Shown piece after piece: positions 50,457-59,376 of a stretch of DNA of 64,000 bases (its first letter is position 1; every line of letters begins with the position of its first letter). Where the stretch lies: positions 744,001 to 808,000 of the forward strand of contig NZ_NOIU01000001.1 in the NCBI RefSeq assembly GCF_004136635.1, in the 5' to 3' direction. The position numbers and the translations under genes are program-made. The notes beneath the pieces were generated by a model, which searched no databases, was not told the DNA's origin, and saw only the letters and a program-made list of their open reading frames with translations. Source of the stretch: Rothia halotolerans (GTDB taxonomy: Bacteria > Actinomycetota > Actinomycetes > Actinomycetales > Micrococcaceae).

Positions 50457-52274
50457 TCAGGAGGCGTCCTCCGTTCCCGCCTCGCGCGCCGCCCGGACCG
50501 TCAGCGCCGCCTGGATGAGGGCGAGGTGGCTCAGCCCCTGGGGCAGGTTCCCCCAGAAGCCGCCGTCCTCGGCCGAGATCATCTCCGCGAGGAGCCCGAC
50601 GTCGTTGGTCGCCGCCACCAGCTCCTCCATCGCCTCTTCCGCCTCCTTCAGCCGGCCGACCTCGGTCAGGGCCGCCACCCGCCAGAAGGCGCACGCCACG
50701 AAGGTGTGCTCTTCCTCCTGCATCCCCGAGTAGCGGTAGAGGAGCGGTCCGGCGCCGAGCTCCTCGGTGATCGCGTCGATCGTCGAGGACATCCGCTGCG
50801 AGCGGTCGAACCCGCTGCGGGCGTGGAGGAGGACCGAGACGTCCAGCGCCTCCGTGTCCGGGTGCATCACGTAGGCCTGCCGCCGCTCGGACCAGCAGTT
50901 GCTCTCCACCCACGCGCGGATGCGGCCCCGCTCGCTGTCCCAGCGGTGGACCGGACCGGGGATGTGGCCGTTCTCCGCCAGGTAGGAGGCGTCCTGCAGG
51001 GCCTGCCAGCAGCCCATCTTGGAGGAGGTGTAGTGATGCTCCTCCGGCAGCTCCCACATCCCGGCGTCGGGCCGGTGCCAGAGGTCGCAGACCTGGTCGG
51101 CGATCGAGGCGAGCAGGCGCCCGGTCTCGATGTCGAGCACGTGGCCGCCCTCGACGTAGGTGCGGGCGATGGAGAGGAGATCGCCGTAGACCCCCAGCTG
51201 CAGCTGGCCCTGGGCCCGGTTGCCGGTGACCACCGGGCCGATGCCGCGCCAACCCGGGGCGTCCTGCTCCACCTGGTCCAGGCACGTGCCGCCGTGGAGG
51301 CTGTACATGACCTCGACCTCGGGGCCGCGCTCCCGGACGGTCCGCAGGATCCAGGAGATCGCCGCGTGCGTCTCCCCGCGCAGGCCGAAGCCGTCGAGGG
51401 CCTTGACCGTGTAGGCCAGGTCCCTCACCCAGGCGTAGCGGTAGTCCCAGTTCTTGCCGCCGGCGGAGCTCTCGGGCAGGGAGGTCGTCGCGGCGGCGGC
51501 CACGGCGCCGGTGGGGCCGTAGATGAGCAGCTTCAAGGTCAGGGCGCTGCGCTTGACGGCGTCGGCCCACGGCCCGTGGTAGGTGAACTCCTCGGACCAC
51601 TCCCGCCAGGTGCCGAGGGTGCCCTCGATGCAGCGGCGCTGGACGATCTCTGGGTCGGCGACGTAGAGGGGCTCGTGCTCCGTGGCGGTGAGGACCAGCA
51701 GGTGCTCCGAGCCGGGCGAGGTGCGCAGCTCTCCGCGCAGGGCGACGTCGTGCAGGGCCTTCTCGTCCACCGGCTGCGGGCCGTGCTCGAGGCCGGTGAG
51801 GGCGATGCTGACGCCGTCGCAGCGCAGGACCTCCCGGTCGCCGACGAGGTCCACCCACGGGGAGGAGGAGCCGAGCGCCGTGCCGGGCGCCACCGTCCAG
51901 GTGAAGTCCACCTCGCCGGTGAGCCCCTCGACCCGGCGGGCGAGCTCGACCCACGGCAGCTGCCCGCCGATGTCCAGGTTCATCGAGTCGGTGACCCGCG
52001 CCGTGCCGGTGGAGGTGGTGTAGGTGGTCTGCAGGACGTTGGTGCCGGGGACGTACTCCCGGCTGGCCGAGAGCTCGCCGGCCGGGGCCAGGGAGAGCTC
52101 TCCCCCGTACTCCGGGTCCAGGATGCCGGCGAAGACGGGCTTGCCCTCCAGCGTCGGCAGCGGCAGCCAGTCGATGTCGCCGCCGCGGCTGATCAGCGCC
52201 ACGGTCTGGCCGTCCCCGATCGCCGCGTAGTCCCGCAGCGGGCGTTCGTTGCTCGGCGTCGTCGATGTGTTCAT
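50457..52274 (-). CDS. Glycoside hydrolase family 15 protein (glucoamylase/trehalase-like)
   Basis: The 605-residue cytoplasmic protein has the N-terminal beta-sandwich (IGDGQTVALISRGGDIDWLP) and the alpha/alpha-barrel typical of bacterial and actinobacterial GH15: NWDYRYAWVRDLAYTVKAL, GMWELPEEHHYTSSKMGCW with the acid glutamate, and GNLPQGLSHLALIQAAL near the end. The usual LLSEE before it reads LLAEMIS. Relatives hydrolyse trehalose or maltooligosaccharides. No signal peptide is seen. It precedes the OBAP gene on the same strand, perhaps in one unit. Confidence 0.93.
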   Translation of the reverse strand: MNTSTTPSNERPLRDYAAIGDGQTVALISRGGDIDWLPLPTLEGKPVFAGILDPEYGGELSLAPAGELSASREYVPGTNVLQTTYTTSTGTARVTDSMNLDIGGQLPWVELARRVEGLTGEVDFTWTVAPGTALGSSSPWVDLVGDREVLRCDGVSIALTGLEHGPQPVDEKALHDVALRGELRTSPGSEHLLVLTATEHEPLYVADPEIVQRRCIEGTLGTWREWSEEFTYHGPWADAVKRSALTLKLLIYGPTGAVAAAATTSLPESSAGGKNWDYRYAWVRDLAYTVKALDGFGLRGETHAAISWILRTVRERGPEVEVMYSLHGGTCLDQVEQDAPGWRGIGPVVTGNRAQGQLQLGVYGDLLSIARTYVEGGHVLDIETGRLLASIADQVCDLWHRPDAGMWELPEEHHYTSSKMGCWQALQDASYLAENGHIPGPVHRWDSERGRIRAWVESNCWSERRQAYVMHPDTEALDVSVLLHARSGFDRSQRMSSTIDAITEELGAGPLLYRYSGMQEEEHTFVACAFWRVAALTEVGRLKEAEEAMEELVAATNDVGLLAEMISAEDGGFWGNLPQGLSHLALIQAALTVRAAREAGTEDAS

Positions 52275-52632
52275 GGGGAACCTCTCTCCACGTCCTGCGG
52301 GGCTCCGCGGCCTGCGGGCGTTCTCTTAGTCGTCTCCGGGGGGCTCAGAGAGCGCGGCCGGAGGGCTGGCCCGTACTCGACCCCCTGCTCAGCGGCTCCC
52401 GTCAGACTCTACGAGAGGACATGTCAGGCCCGCGCCACCGCCCGCGAATCACGCGCAATAGGCCGTCACGGTATGCGCGGTGAGCGATCCCGGGCGCCCG
52501 ATAGAAGGCCCTGGAAGGGTGCTGTAGTACTGTTCGATCCCATCCCCCGGAGGGGCTGCGAGCACGAGCTTCCGCACGGGCGGGAATCCAGCGGATCCCT
52601 TGAGAAGGCGCCCTCGCCGAGACACCCGCCCC
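52275..52632. other. Intergenic region between the alcohol dehydrogenase and GH15 genes
   Basis: The 358-base gap holds no ORF I can support. An imperfect hairpin at 52582 to 52599 (GGGAATCC, loop AGC, GGATCCC) lies 33 bases beyond the dehydrogenase stop and may be its terminator. The GH15 promoter should lie at the left end, but no box is clear. Confidence 0.4.
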
Positions 52633-53748
52633 TCACTCGAAGACGATCACCTGCCGCACGACCCGAGCGTCCGCGAGCGCGTCCATCGCCTCGTTGATCT
52701 GGTCCAGGGTGATCGTCGAGGAGACCAGCTCCTCCACCGCGAGCTCGCCCCTGCGCCACAGGTCCTCGTACCGGGGGATGTCCCGCGAGGGCACCGCCGA
52801 GCCCAGGTAGCTCCCCACCACAGTCCGCGCCTCGGAGGTCAGGACCACCGGGTGGATCACGGACTCGGCGTCGGGGCTCGGCAGGCCGACGGTCACGGTC
52901 CTCCCGCCCACCGCCGTCGCCTCGAAGGCGGTCTCGAAGGCCCTGGGGTGCCCGGCGGCCTCGATCACCAGGTCCGCCCTGCTCCCCTGCTCGGCCACCT
53001 GCGCGGGGGTGTACGCCTCGTCGGCCCCGAGCTCGCGGGCCCGGGAGAGCTTCTCCTCCTGCGCGTCCACGCCGATGACCCTCCCCTTCCCGAGTCCGAC
53101 GGCGGTCAGCAGCGCCGCGATGCCGACGCCGCCCAGCCCCACCACCATGATCGAGTCGCCCTCCTCGGGCTGCCCGGCGTTGACGACGGCGCCACCACCG
53201 GTGAGCACGGCGCAGCCCAGGGGAGCCGCCACCTCCGGGGGAACGTCCTCGCCGATCCTGACCACGCTGGCCTGGTTCACCACGGCGTGGGTCGCGAAGG
53301 CCGAGACGCCCAGGTGGTGCAGCACGTCGGAGCCGTCGGGCCGGTGCAGGCGGATCCTCTCGCCGCCGCCCGGCAGGTACCCGGCGTTGTTGGACTCGGT
53401 GCCGCGCGAGCAGGGCAGCTTGCCGTCGGTCCTGCAGTTCTCGCACTCGCCGCAGCGCGGGAGGAACACGGTCACCACGTGGTCGCCGACCTCCAGCCCC
53501 TCGACGCCGGGGCCCACCTTCTCGACGACGCCGGCACCCTCGTGCCCGAGCGCCATCGGCAGCGGGCGGGGCCGGTTCCCGTCCACCACGGACAGGTCCG
53601 AGTGGCAGACGCCGGCCGCCGTCATCCGGAGGAGGACCTCGCCGTCCTGCGGCGGGTCCAGCTCGAGCTCCTCGATGCTCAGGGGCGCGGAGTCGGCGAA
53701 AGGGCGCTCGGCTTCCATGGTGGTGAGGACGGCTGCGCGGATCTTCAC
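52633..53748 (-). CDS. Zinc-dependent alcohol dehydrogenase, class III-like
   Basis: The 371-residue enzyme has the catalytic zinc cysteine in AAGVCHSDLSVV, GHEGAGVVEKVG, the structural zinc site C-x-x-C-x-x-C in CGECENC followed by C seven residues on, and the cofactor fold IMVVGLGGVGIAALLTAVG. It should oxidise alcohols or formaldehyde-type adducts with NAD. The start is ATG 53748, with AAGGAGCG upstream. A partner pathway is not evident; formaldehyde adducts would fit with the RuMP genes, but it is distant from them. Confidence 0.94.
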   Translation of the reverse strand: MKIRAAVLTTMEAERPFADSAPLSIEELELDPPQDGEVLLRMTAAGVCHSDLSVVDGNRPRPLPMALGHEGAGVVEKVGPGVEGLEVGDHVVTVFLPRCGECENCRTDGKLPCSRGTESNNAGYLPGGGERIRLHRPDGSDVLHHLGVSAFATHAVVNQASVVRIGEDVPPEVAAPLGCAVLTGGGAVVNAGQPEEGDSIMVVGLGGVGIAALLTAVGLGKGRVIGVDAQEEKLSRARELGADEAYTPAQVAEQGSRADLVIEAAGHPRAFETAFEATAVGGRTVTVGLPSPDAESVIHPVVLTSEARTVVGSYLGSAVPSRDIPRYEDLWRRGELAVEELVSSTITLDQINEAMDALADARVVRQVIVFE

Positions 53749-53804
53749 GGCGCGCTCCTTCCGGGAGGCTCTGGGGGTCTGGTTATGTCGTCCGTCCAGC
53801 CTAT

Positions 53805-53829
53805 GCCTCGTCCGGATGCCGGACGAGGC
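53805..53829. terminator. Perfect hairpin between the AlbA-type gene and the dehydrogenase
   Basis: GCCTCGTCCGG and CCGGACGAGGC form an 11-base-pair stem with a 3-base loop. It lies 57 bases before the dehydrogenase start and 156 bases after the AlbA-type gene stop, and can end that gene's transcript. Confidence 0.6.
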
Positions 53830-53984
53830 GGGTAGACATCCCGAGCGGAGGGGACCGACACGCGATAAGCTCCTGGCCAGCTCCCTGAGGTAGAAGAATC
53901 TTGCTCTTCAGGCTCACGCCAAAGTCATACTCATACTCTTAAAACTGACGCTGTCGTTGTCACTTCTGAGGTGTGTCCCCGGAG

Positions 53985-55498
53985 TTACAGGCCTAAACGG
54001 TAAAGAGTGCTCCTGTGGCCCTGGCCGCCGCTCATCGCCACGACGCCCTCGGCAAGGGGCAACGCCAGAGCATAGCGAACTTGACCGGAGTTCAGCCCTG
54101 TCCGGGCAGCAAGATCCTTGAGAGCTATAGGGCCATGGTCCCGGAGCGTTGCCAGTATCCGCTCTTCATGGACCGTCGGGGCAGAGCTCTTCGGGACGAT
54201 CTCATCCTCAGTGTCGCTGGGGCCAGGTTCGGACATCACCGGAGTGGACAGCGCAGGCTCTACGGGCCGCCAGAGCAGGGCTTTGAACTGAACGCCGGTA
54301 TCGACCAGCTGCGGTCGCGGCAGCTGGTGAGCCTGCGCGGCCCTGAACACCTCCCTCAGACCGCCGCCCTCTCCCTCGATGATCGAGGCCCCATCCGGCG
54401 TCTTCAGCTTCTTCGCCATCTGGTACAACCTCTGATTGACCGCGGCCTGTGCATGATCATCGCTTTCGAGCTGGGATAGCGACACTCCACGCAACCCACC
54501 AGGACTCAGGATCATCAGGTTCCGGGGCGTCAGACGAAGCTGAATCCCCTTGCCCATGCCCAGGGTATTCGGCCCGAGGTCTCTGTGAACGAGCGCGTTC
54601 GCGATGAGCTCTCGAACAGCATGCAGGGGCAATTCGGTCAGCGACTCCAAGTGTCCATCATCGCGGTAACGCTGAAGGGTTCCGAGGTTCTGCCGAACCC
54701 AGTCCATGATCTCCTCAAGCAGGACGGGCACTGGCCCCGTGAAATCCTCAAGATTTCTACTACGGGCGAGGCCTTCCCCACCTTGCAGCTGCACGGCCGC
54801 TGTCACAGTCAGCCCCGGGTAATGTCCCTGTGGGTATGCTCCGAGGGCGTAGAGACCCGCAAGACTCGGCTCGCCCTGTGCGGTGAGCACACTGGTCATA
54901 CGGAGGATGTCCGAATCACCGTATTGGCGCAGGCGGGCGTCCCGATCTCGGGCGGTCCCCAGGTACGAAGAGACCAGCTCGGGCACCAGATCCGCCTCAG
55001 ATCGGCCGCGAGCCGGCTGTAGATCATAGTCAACCTGTTCATCCGCGTGCAGTTTGGCGACTTCGATCATGCGGATCTCGTGCTCCTGCATGACATAGTC
55101 GCCGTCAGACTGTCGAAGGTACGACTTACCGCCCACTGCCGCAGGTCTGTCCATCATGCGCAACGGCGTTACATGAGCAACCAGAACGTCAGCCTTCCCC
55201 AAGACGAAGCGCTGGCACTCGATCTGTGGGGATGGCGAGACGGACGACCTGGCCATGGCGACGAGCCCCGCCTCCATCTCGGCGAAGTCCTCGATGCCAA
55301 TCGGTTCGAAGTTTCCCGAGGCTTCGTCCACGCCCAGAATGACAGTGCCCCATTGGGCATGTTGGCGAAGGCGCAGAGCGTGTCAGCCAGCCGGGGAAGA
55401 CCCCCAGCCGCTCGTTTCACCTCGATGGAAGTGGTGTCCCCTCGACGGGCCCGCATATCGGCGAGGACCGACTGCAGATGTTCCTCATCCCAGCTCAT
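53985..55498 (-). pseudogene. AlbA/Schlafen-type ATP-binding protein, frameshifted
   Basis: Two frames together give one about 500-residue protein. The first (55498 to about 55350) starts MSWDEEHLQSVLADMRARRG and has the AlbA_2 signature SIEVKRAAGGLPRLADTLCA FANMPNG; the second picks up at VDEASGNFEPIGIEDF and continues to the end, with an HATPase-like ELIANALVHRD and a C-terminal winged helix (EERILATLRDHGPIALKDL). The link requires one extra base in the run of four C at 55348 to 55351. It could be a real mutation or a sequencing error. Relatives are DNA-binding regulators found near defence and mobile genes. GC content is lower than around it. Confidence 0.78.
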
Positions 55499-55710
55499 GC
55501 CGTCAGAGTACTACTGAAACTGCGAAAACCTCACTGTGAATATCAGTTTGAATAACAGTTTGTCCCCTCGGACACCTTGGCACCCGCCTCAGCGTCGCTA
55601 CGCAAGATCGACCGCCCCTCGAAGGCTTATCGAGATCCGCGCCCCCTTCGACTACCACCGCAGGAAAACGGCGCGCGCTCCTGGGAAGTTCCGGGAAGAT
55701 CTATACAACG

Positions 55711-55747
55711 AAAAAACTCCCCGGCCAGAACCCTGGCCGGGGAGTTT
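55711..55747 (-). terminator. Rho-independent terminator of tRNA-Leu
   Basis: ACTCCCCGGCCAG and CTGGCCGGGGAGT make a 13-base-pair stem around a 4-base loop, and on the minus strand the stem is followed by a run of T (AAAAAA at 55711). It directly follows the tRNA end. Confidence 0.92.
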
Positions 55748-55750
55748 CCT

Positions 55751-55837
55751 TGGTGCGCGAGGGGGGAGTTGAACCCCCACGCCCTCTCGGGCACACGGAC
55801 CTGAACCGTGCGCGTCTGCCTATTCCGCCACTCGCGC
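55751..55837 (-). tRNA. tRNA-Leu (CAG anticodon)
   Basis: Read on the minus strand the 87 bases fold as a class II tRNA: acceptor GCGCGAG pairs with CTCGCGC, then D loop, anticodon stem CACGG/CCGTG around TTCAGGT with anticodon CAG, variable arm GCCC-GAGA-GGGC, T arm GGGGG-TTCAACT-CCCCC, discriminator A and encoded CCA. It reads CUG codons, the commonest leucine codon in such genomes. This tRNA beside fhaA is usual in Actinobacteria. Confidence 0.96.
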
Positions 55838-56034
55838 AAGTGGACTCCGCTCGCCCGCCTCGTTCGGCGATGCTCGCGGAAAGCAACGCTGATAATCATA
55901 ACCACGTCGTCGCGCGCCTGTCTAATCGGCGGCTCCGTGTCCTCCGCCACGCATTGATGCCTCTCCCAGAAACCCCCTCTACTATCCTTAGGATCGAGCA
56001 CGTCCACGCCCGCACGCAGAACAGGAGGCAGCCC

Positions 56035-56997
56035 TTGGGACTCATGGACAACATCGAGCGCGGCCTCGAGAAGGCTGTGCGCGGCGTCTTCACCGCGGGC
56101 TCCCGGAACCGGATCGAGCCGGTGGACCTCGCGAGCCGCCTGCGGGCGGAGATGGACAACAAGTCCTACGTCATCGCCGAGGGCCGCACCCTGGCCCCCA
56201 ACGTCTTCACCATCGAGTTCTCGGAGACCGACTTCCCGCGCGCCCAGGACTGGGGGGAGAACCTCGCCGAGGAGCTGTGCGACGTCGCCATCCGGCACGC
56301 CCGCTCCCAGGGCTACACCCTGCGCGGCGCGGTCCGGGTGACCTTCACCCGCTCCCGCACCGAGGACCTGCGGCCCGGCGAGTTCCTGGTCATCTCGACG
56401 CAGGAGCGCACCCCCCGCAACCCCGCCCGGGGCCGCGCCGGGCAGGGCGCCGAGGCCCCCGCGCCGTCGACGGTCTCCTCCCCCATCGCCCACCAGGCCA
56501 CGCACGCGCCCGGCTCCGGGACCCGCGGCGAGGACCGCGGGCTGCGGGAGCCCGCCGGGTACGAGGCCGGCGTCGCCCCCTCCGCCGCACCCGCCGCCGC
56601 GGCGGCCGCCTCCAGCACCTCGCTGCCCACCGGCTCCTCCCGCCTGACGACGCCGCGCGCCCGCCCCGGCTCCGGCGCCCGCCGCGAGCCGGCTGCGGAC
56701 CTGCGCCCCGTCCTGGACATCAACGGCCAGCGGTTCTCCCTGCAGGCCGCCTCGATCGTCCTGGGCCGCTCCTCCGAGGCAGACATCACCATCGAGGACA
56801 CCGGCGTCTCCCGGCGCCACCTGGAGATCCTCACCCAGGACGGCGTGCACCTCGCCGTGGACCTCGGCTCGACCAACGGCTCGACGGTGGACGGGACGCG
56901 CCTGAACGGCCGGCGCGAGCTGGTGGACGGTTCGGTCATTACAATGGGGCGCACCAAGATCACCTTCCGCCTTCTGGCCCCGAGGAGTAGCAGCTGA
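56035..56997 (+). CDS. fhaA: FhaA: DUF3662 and FHA domain protein
   Basis: The 320-residue protein has the FhaA N-terminal domain (MGLMDNIERGLEKAVRG up to ETGYT-like GYTLRGAVRVTFTR), a Pro/Ala-rich linker and a C-terminal FHA domain with GRSSEADITIEDTGVSRRH and DLGSTNGSTVDG, which bind phosphothreonine. The TTG start at 56035 has AGGAGG at six bases and gives the MGLxDN-x-ERG start known in homologues; the ATG three codons later is too far. It is the first gene of the operon that links Ser/Thr phosphorylation with cell-wall growth. Confidence 0.95.
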   Translation: MGLMDNIERGLEKAVRGVFTAGSRNRIEPVDLASRLRAEMDNKSYVIAEGRTLAPNVFTIEFSETDFPRAQDWGENLAEELCDVAIRHARSQGYTLRGAVRVTFTRSRTEDLRPGEFLVISTQERTPRNPARGRAGQGAEAPAPSTVSSPIAHQATHAPGSGTRGEDRGLREPAGYEAGVAPSAAPAAAAAASSTSLPTGSSRLTTPRARPGSGARREPAADLRPVLDINGQRFSLQAASIVLGRSSEADITIEDTGVSRRHLEILTQDGVHLAVDLGSTNGSTVDGTRLNGRRELVDGSVITMGRTKITFRLLAPRSSS

Positions 56998-57494
56998 TGG
57001 CATCTGAACTGACGGTGACCCTGTTGCGCTTCGGGTTCCTCGCGCTGCTGTGGGTCTTCGTATTCGTGATCCTCGCGGCGCAGCGCCGCGATCTGGGCAT
57101 CAACCAGATCCTCCGCTTCAACTCGCTGCCCGGCAGGGGCCGGCGGGGCGCGGCGCAGAGCACCGCCAGCGGGCAGCAGAAGCAGGCCCCGAGCGCTCCC
57201 CAGCGCCCCGGCCAGCTGGTCATCGTCGACGGGCCCGAGTCCGGCACCACCATCCGCCTGGGCGACACGCCGGTCCTGCTGGGACGGGCCCAGGACTGCA
57301 CGCTGACCCTCCACGACGACTACTGCTCGGGGCACCACGCCCGGCTCTTCCCGCAGGGCTCGCGCTGGTTCCTCGAGGACCTCGGCTCCACCAACGGCAC
57401 CTTCGTCCACGGCGAGCGGCTGAGCCGGGCGACCCTGGTCGAGCCCGGCACCCCCTTCAGCGTCGGCCGCACCGTCATGGAGCTGAGGGCCTGA
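56997..57494 (+). CDS. fhaB: FhaB/FipA: membrane-anchored FHA domain protein
   Basis: The 165-residue protein begins with a membrane helix (LLRFGFLALLWVFVFVILA), a short basic linker and a C-terminal FHA domain with LLGRAQDCTLTLHDDYCSGH and DLGSTNGTFVHG. It overlaps the fhaA stop by one base (TGATG). Homologues bind phosphorylated partners and link division (FtsZ, FtsQ) with the kinases of this operon. Confidence 0.95.
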   Translation: MASELTVTLLRFGFLALLWVFVFVILAAQRRDLGINQILRFNSLPGRGRRGAAQSTASGQQKQAPSAPQRPGQLVIVDGPESGTTIRLGDTPVLLGRAQDCTLTLHDDYCSGHHARLFPQGSRWFLEDLGSTNGTFVHGERLSRATLVEPGTPFSVGRTVMELRA

Positions 57495-57498
57495 TCCG

Positions 57499-59376
57499 AT
57501 GAGCATCGCCTTTCGCTACGCAGCCCGCTCGGACACCGGGCGCGTGCGCAGCAAGAACGACGACTCCGCCTACACGGGCCGCTACCTCGCCGTCGTCGCC
57601 GACGGGATGGGCGGCCACGTGGGGGGCAACGTCGCCTCGGCGTCGACGGTCCTGGACCTCACGCCGCTGGACCGCCCCGGCTACGGAGGCACCGCGGGCA
57701 CCTTCCTGGCCGACGAGATCCAGACGGCCAACATCATCCTGAACCAGCTGGTGCGGCTCAACCCCCTGCTGGCCGGCATGGGCACCACCTGCACGGCGCT
57801 GCTGGTCGACGGCGACGAGCTCGAGCTCGCGCACATCGGCGACTCCCGCGCCTACCGGCTGCGGGGGGACTCCTTCGAGCAGATGAGCACGGACCACACC
57901 TTCGTGCAGCGCCTCGTCGAGGAGGGCCGGATCCGCCCCGAGGAGGCGGAGACCCACCCCCACAAGAACGTGATCATGCGGGTCCTGGGGGACACCGACG
58001 CCTCGCCCGAGCTCGAGCTCCGGCGCGTGGACGCCCAGGCCGGCGACCGCTGGCTGCTGTGCTCGGACGGCCTCTCCGGCGTGGTGGATGACCGCACCAT
58101 CGAGGCGGTCATGAAGTCCACCGAGGACCTCCAGGAGATCTGCGAGACCCTGGTCGACCTGACGCTGGACCGCGGCGCGCCGGACAACGTGACCATCGCC
58201 GTGGTGGAGATCGCGCCCGAGGCCGAGGTCATCGCCACCCCCACCAGCAAGCTCGCCGCCGTGGGGGCCGCGCCGGGTCCGGGGAGCACGGCGGACGACG
58301 CCGAGCCCTGGGCCGTCACGCGCCCGCAGGACGCCGCCGAGGCCTCGCGCCGCACCGCCGACGCGACGCCGTACCCCGAGGAGGCGGGCGCGGAGGGCCC
58401 CGGGGAGGACCGCCCGGCAGCCGCCGACCCCGAGAGCGAGGAGGCCTCGCCGGCCGGCTCCCGCTCCGGGGAGGCCCCGCAGGCCGGTGCGCGTTCCGAG
58501 GCGGACGAGGCCGCCGCACCGGACCCCGGTGACGACGACGGCGCCGAGGACTCCGAGCCCCCGCCCCCCGGCGGGACCCCGGACGGCCCGGCACTGGCCA
58601 CCCCCCGCCGCGTGGCCCCCTGGCGCCGCCGCCTCCCCCGCACCGAGGAGGACGCCGCCCGCCACCTGATCCATCACGGCGCCTGGCGCGGCGACTCCTT
58701 CTCCGACGGCGTGCTCAACGCGATGACCCAGCGCTCCGGCATCGACCTCGAGGACGCCGAGGAGCAGGAGCAGAGCTCGGCGGCCGTGCTGCGCAACGAG
58801 CTCGACGTCCGCCCCCACCGCCTGGTCGGGGCGGCGGAGGCGGCGACCCACACCGGCGCCATCCCCACCGTGACCGACTCGACCCTGCAGCGCCGCGCCA
58901 CGATGACCGAGACCACCAAGGTCACGGTCGGCGCCAACGACGAGCTCCCCGAGGAGCTGCTCGAGGAGCTCGAGGACCCGCCGCGCAAGCAGCGCATCGG
59001 CCTGACGCTGTTCATCTGGACCTTCATCGTGGTCCTGCTGGCCGGCGTCGTCTGGGCCTCGCTGGCCTGGATCAACACCCAGTACTACGTCGGGGAGAGC
59101 GACGGCTACGTAGCCGTCTACCGCGGCGTCAACCAGTCCGTGGGCCCGGTGCACCTGAGCAGCGTCGAGGAGCGGACGGACACCGAGGTCTCCGAGCTGC
59201 CCGAGTTCTCCCAGACCCGGGTGGACAACGGCATCGTCGCCTCCTCCCTGGAGGACGCCCAGCGGATCGTCTCGGACCTGAACCTCGGCGCGGAGGGCGA
59301 GGCATCCCCCTCGCCCGCGCCCCAGGGCACCGTCTCCGAGGCGCCCCAGACCACCCCGGGAGGTGACGGCTCATGA
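57499..59376 (+). CDS. pstP: PstP-type Ser/Thr protein phosphatase
   Basis: The first 240 residues of this 625-residue protein are a complete PP2C phosphatase: GRVRSKNDDSAYTG, VVADGMGGHVGG, HIGDSRAYRL, LLCSDGLSGVVDD and GAPDNVTIAVVE, giving the two-metal centre. A linker of about 260 residues rich in Ala, Glu, Pro and Ser follows, then a membrane helix (LTLFIWTFIVVLLAGVVWAS) and a small external domain. The linker is longer than in many homologues. It opposes the kinase at the operon end. It begins four bases after the fhaB stop. Confidence 0.94.
   Translation: MSIAFRYAARSDTGRVRSKNDDSAYTGRYLAVVADGMGGHVGGNVASASTVLDLTPLDRPGYGGTAGTFLADEIQTANIILNQLVRLNPLLAGMGTTCTALLVDGDELELAHIGDSRAYRLRGDSFEQMSTDHTFVQRLVEEGRIRPEEAETHPHKNVIMRVLGDTDASPELELRRVDAQAGDRWLLCSDGLSGVVDDRTIEAVMKSTEDLQEICETLVDLTLDRGAPDNVTIAVVEIAPEAEVIATPTSKLAAVGAAPGPGSTADDAEPWAVTRPQDAAEASRRTADATPYPEEAGAEGPGEDRPAAADPESEEASPAGSRSGEAPQAGARSEADEAAAPDPGDDDGAEDSEPPPPGGTPDGPALATPRRVAPWRRRLPRTEEDAARHLIHHGAWRGDSFSDGVLNAMTQRSGIDLEDAEEQEQSSAAVLRNELDVRPHRLVGAAEAATHTGAIPTVTDSTLQRRATMTETTKVTVGANDELPEELLEELEDPPRKQRIGLTLFIWTFIVVLLAGVVWASLAWINTQYYVGESDGYVAVYRGVNQSVGPVHLSSVEERTDTEVSELPEFSQTRVDNGIVASSLEDAQRIVSDLNLGAEGEASPSPAPQGTVSEAPQTTPGGDGS

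Noticed and set aside
55751-55837. Integration site at tRNA-Leu
   Set aside because: No duplicated tRNA end or integrase was seen on either side; the AlbA-type gene next door is the only possible sign.
57475-59154. A 559-residue minus-strand frame over pstP
   Set aside because: The PP2C motifs on the plus strand fix the real frame; the antisense has none.
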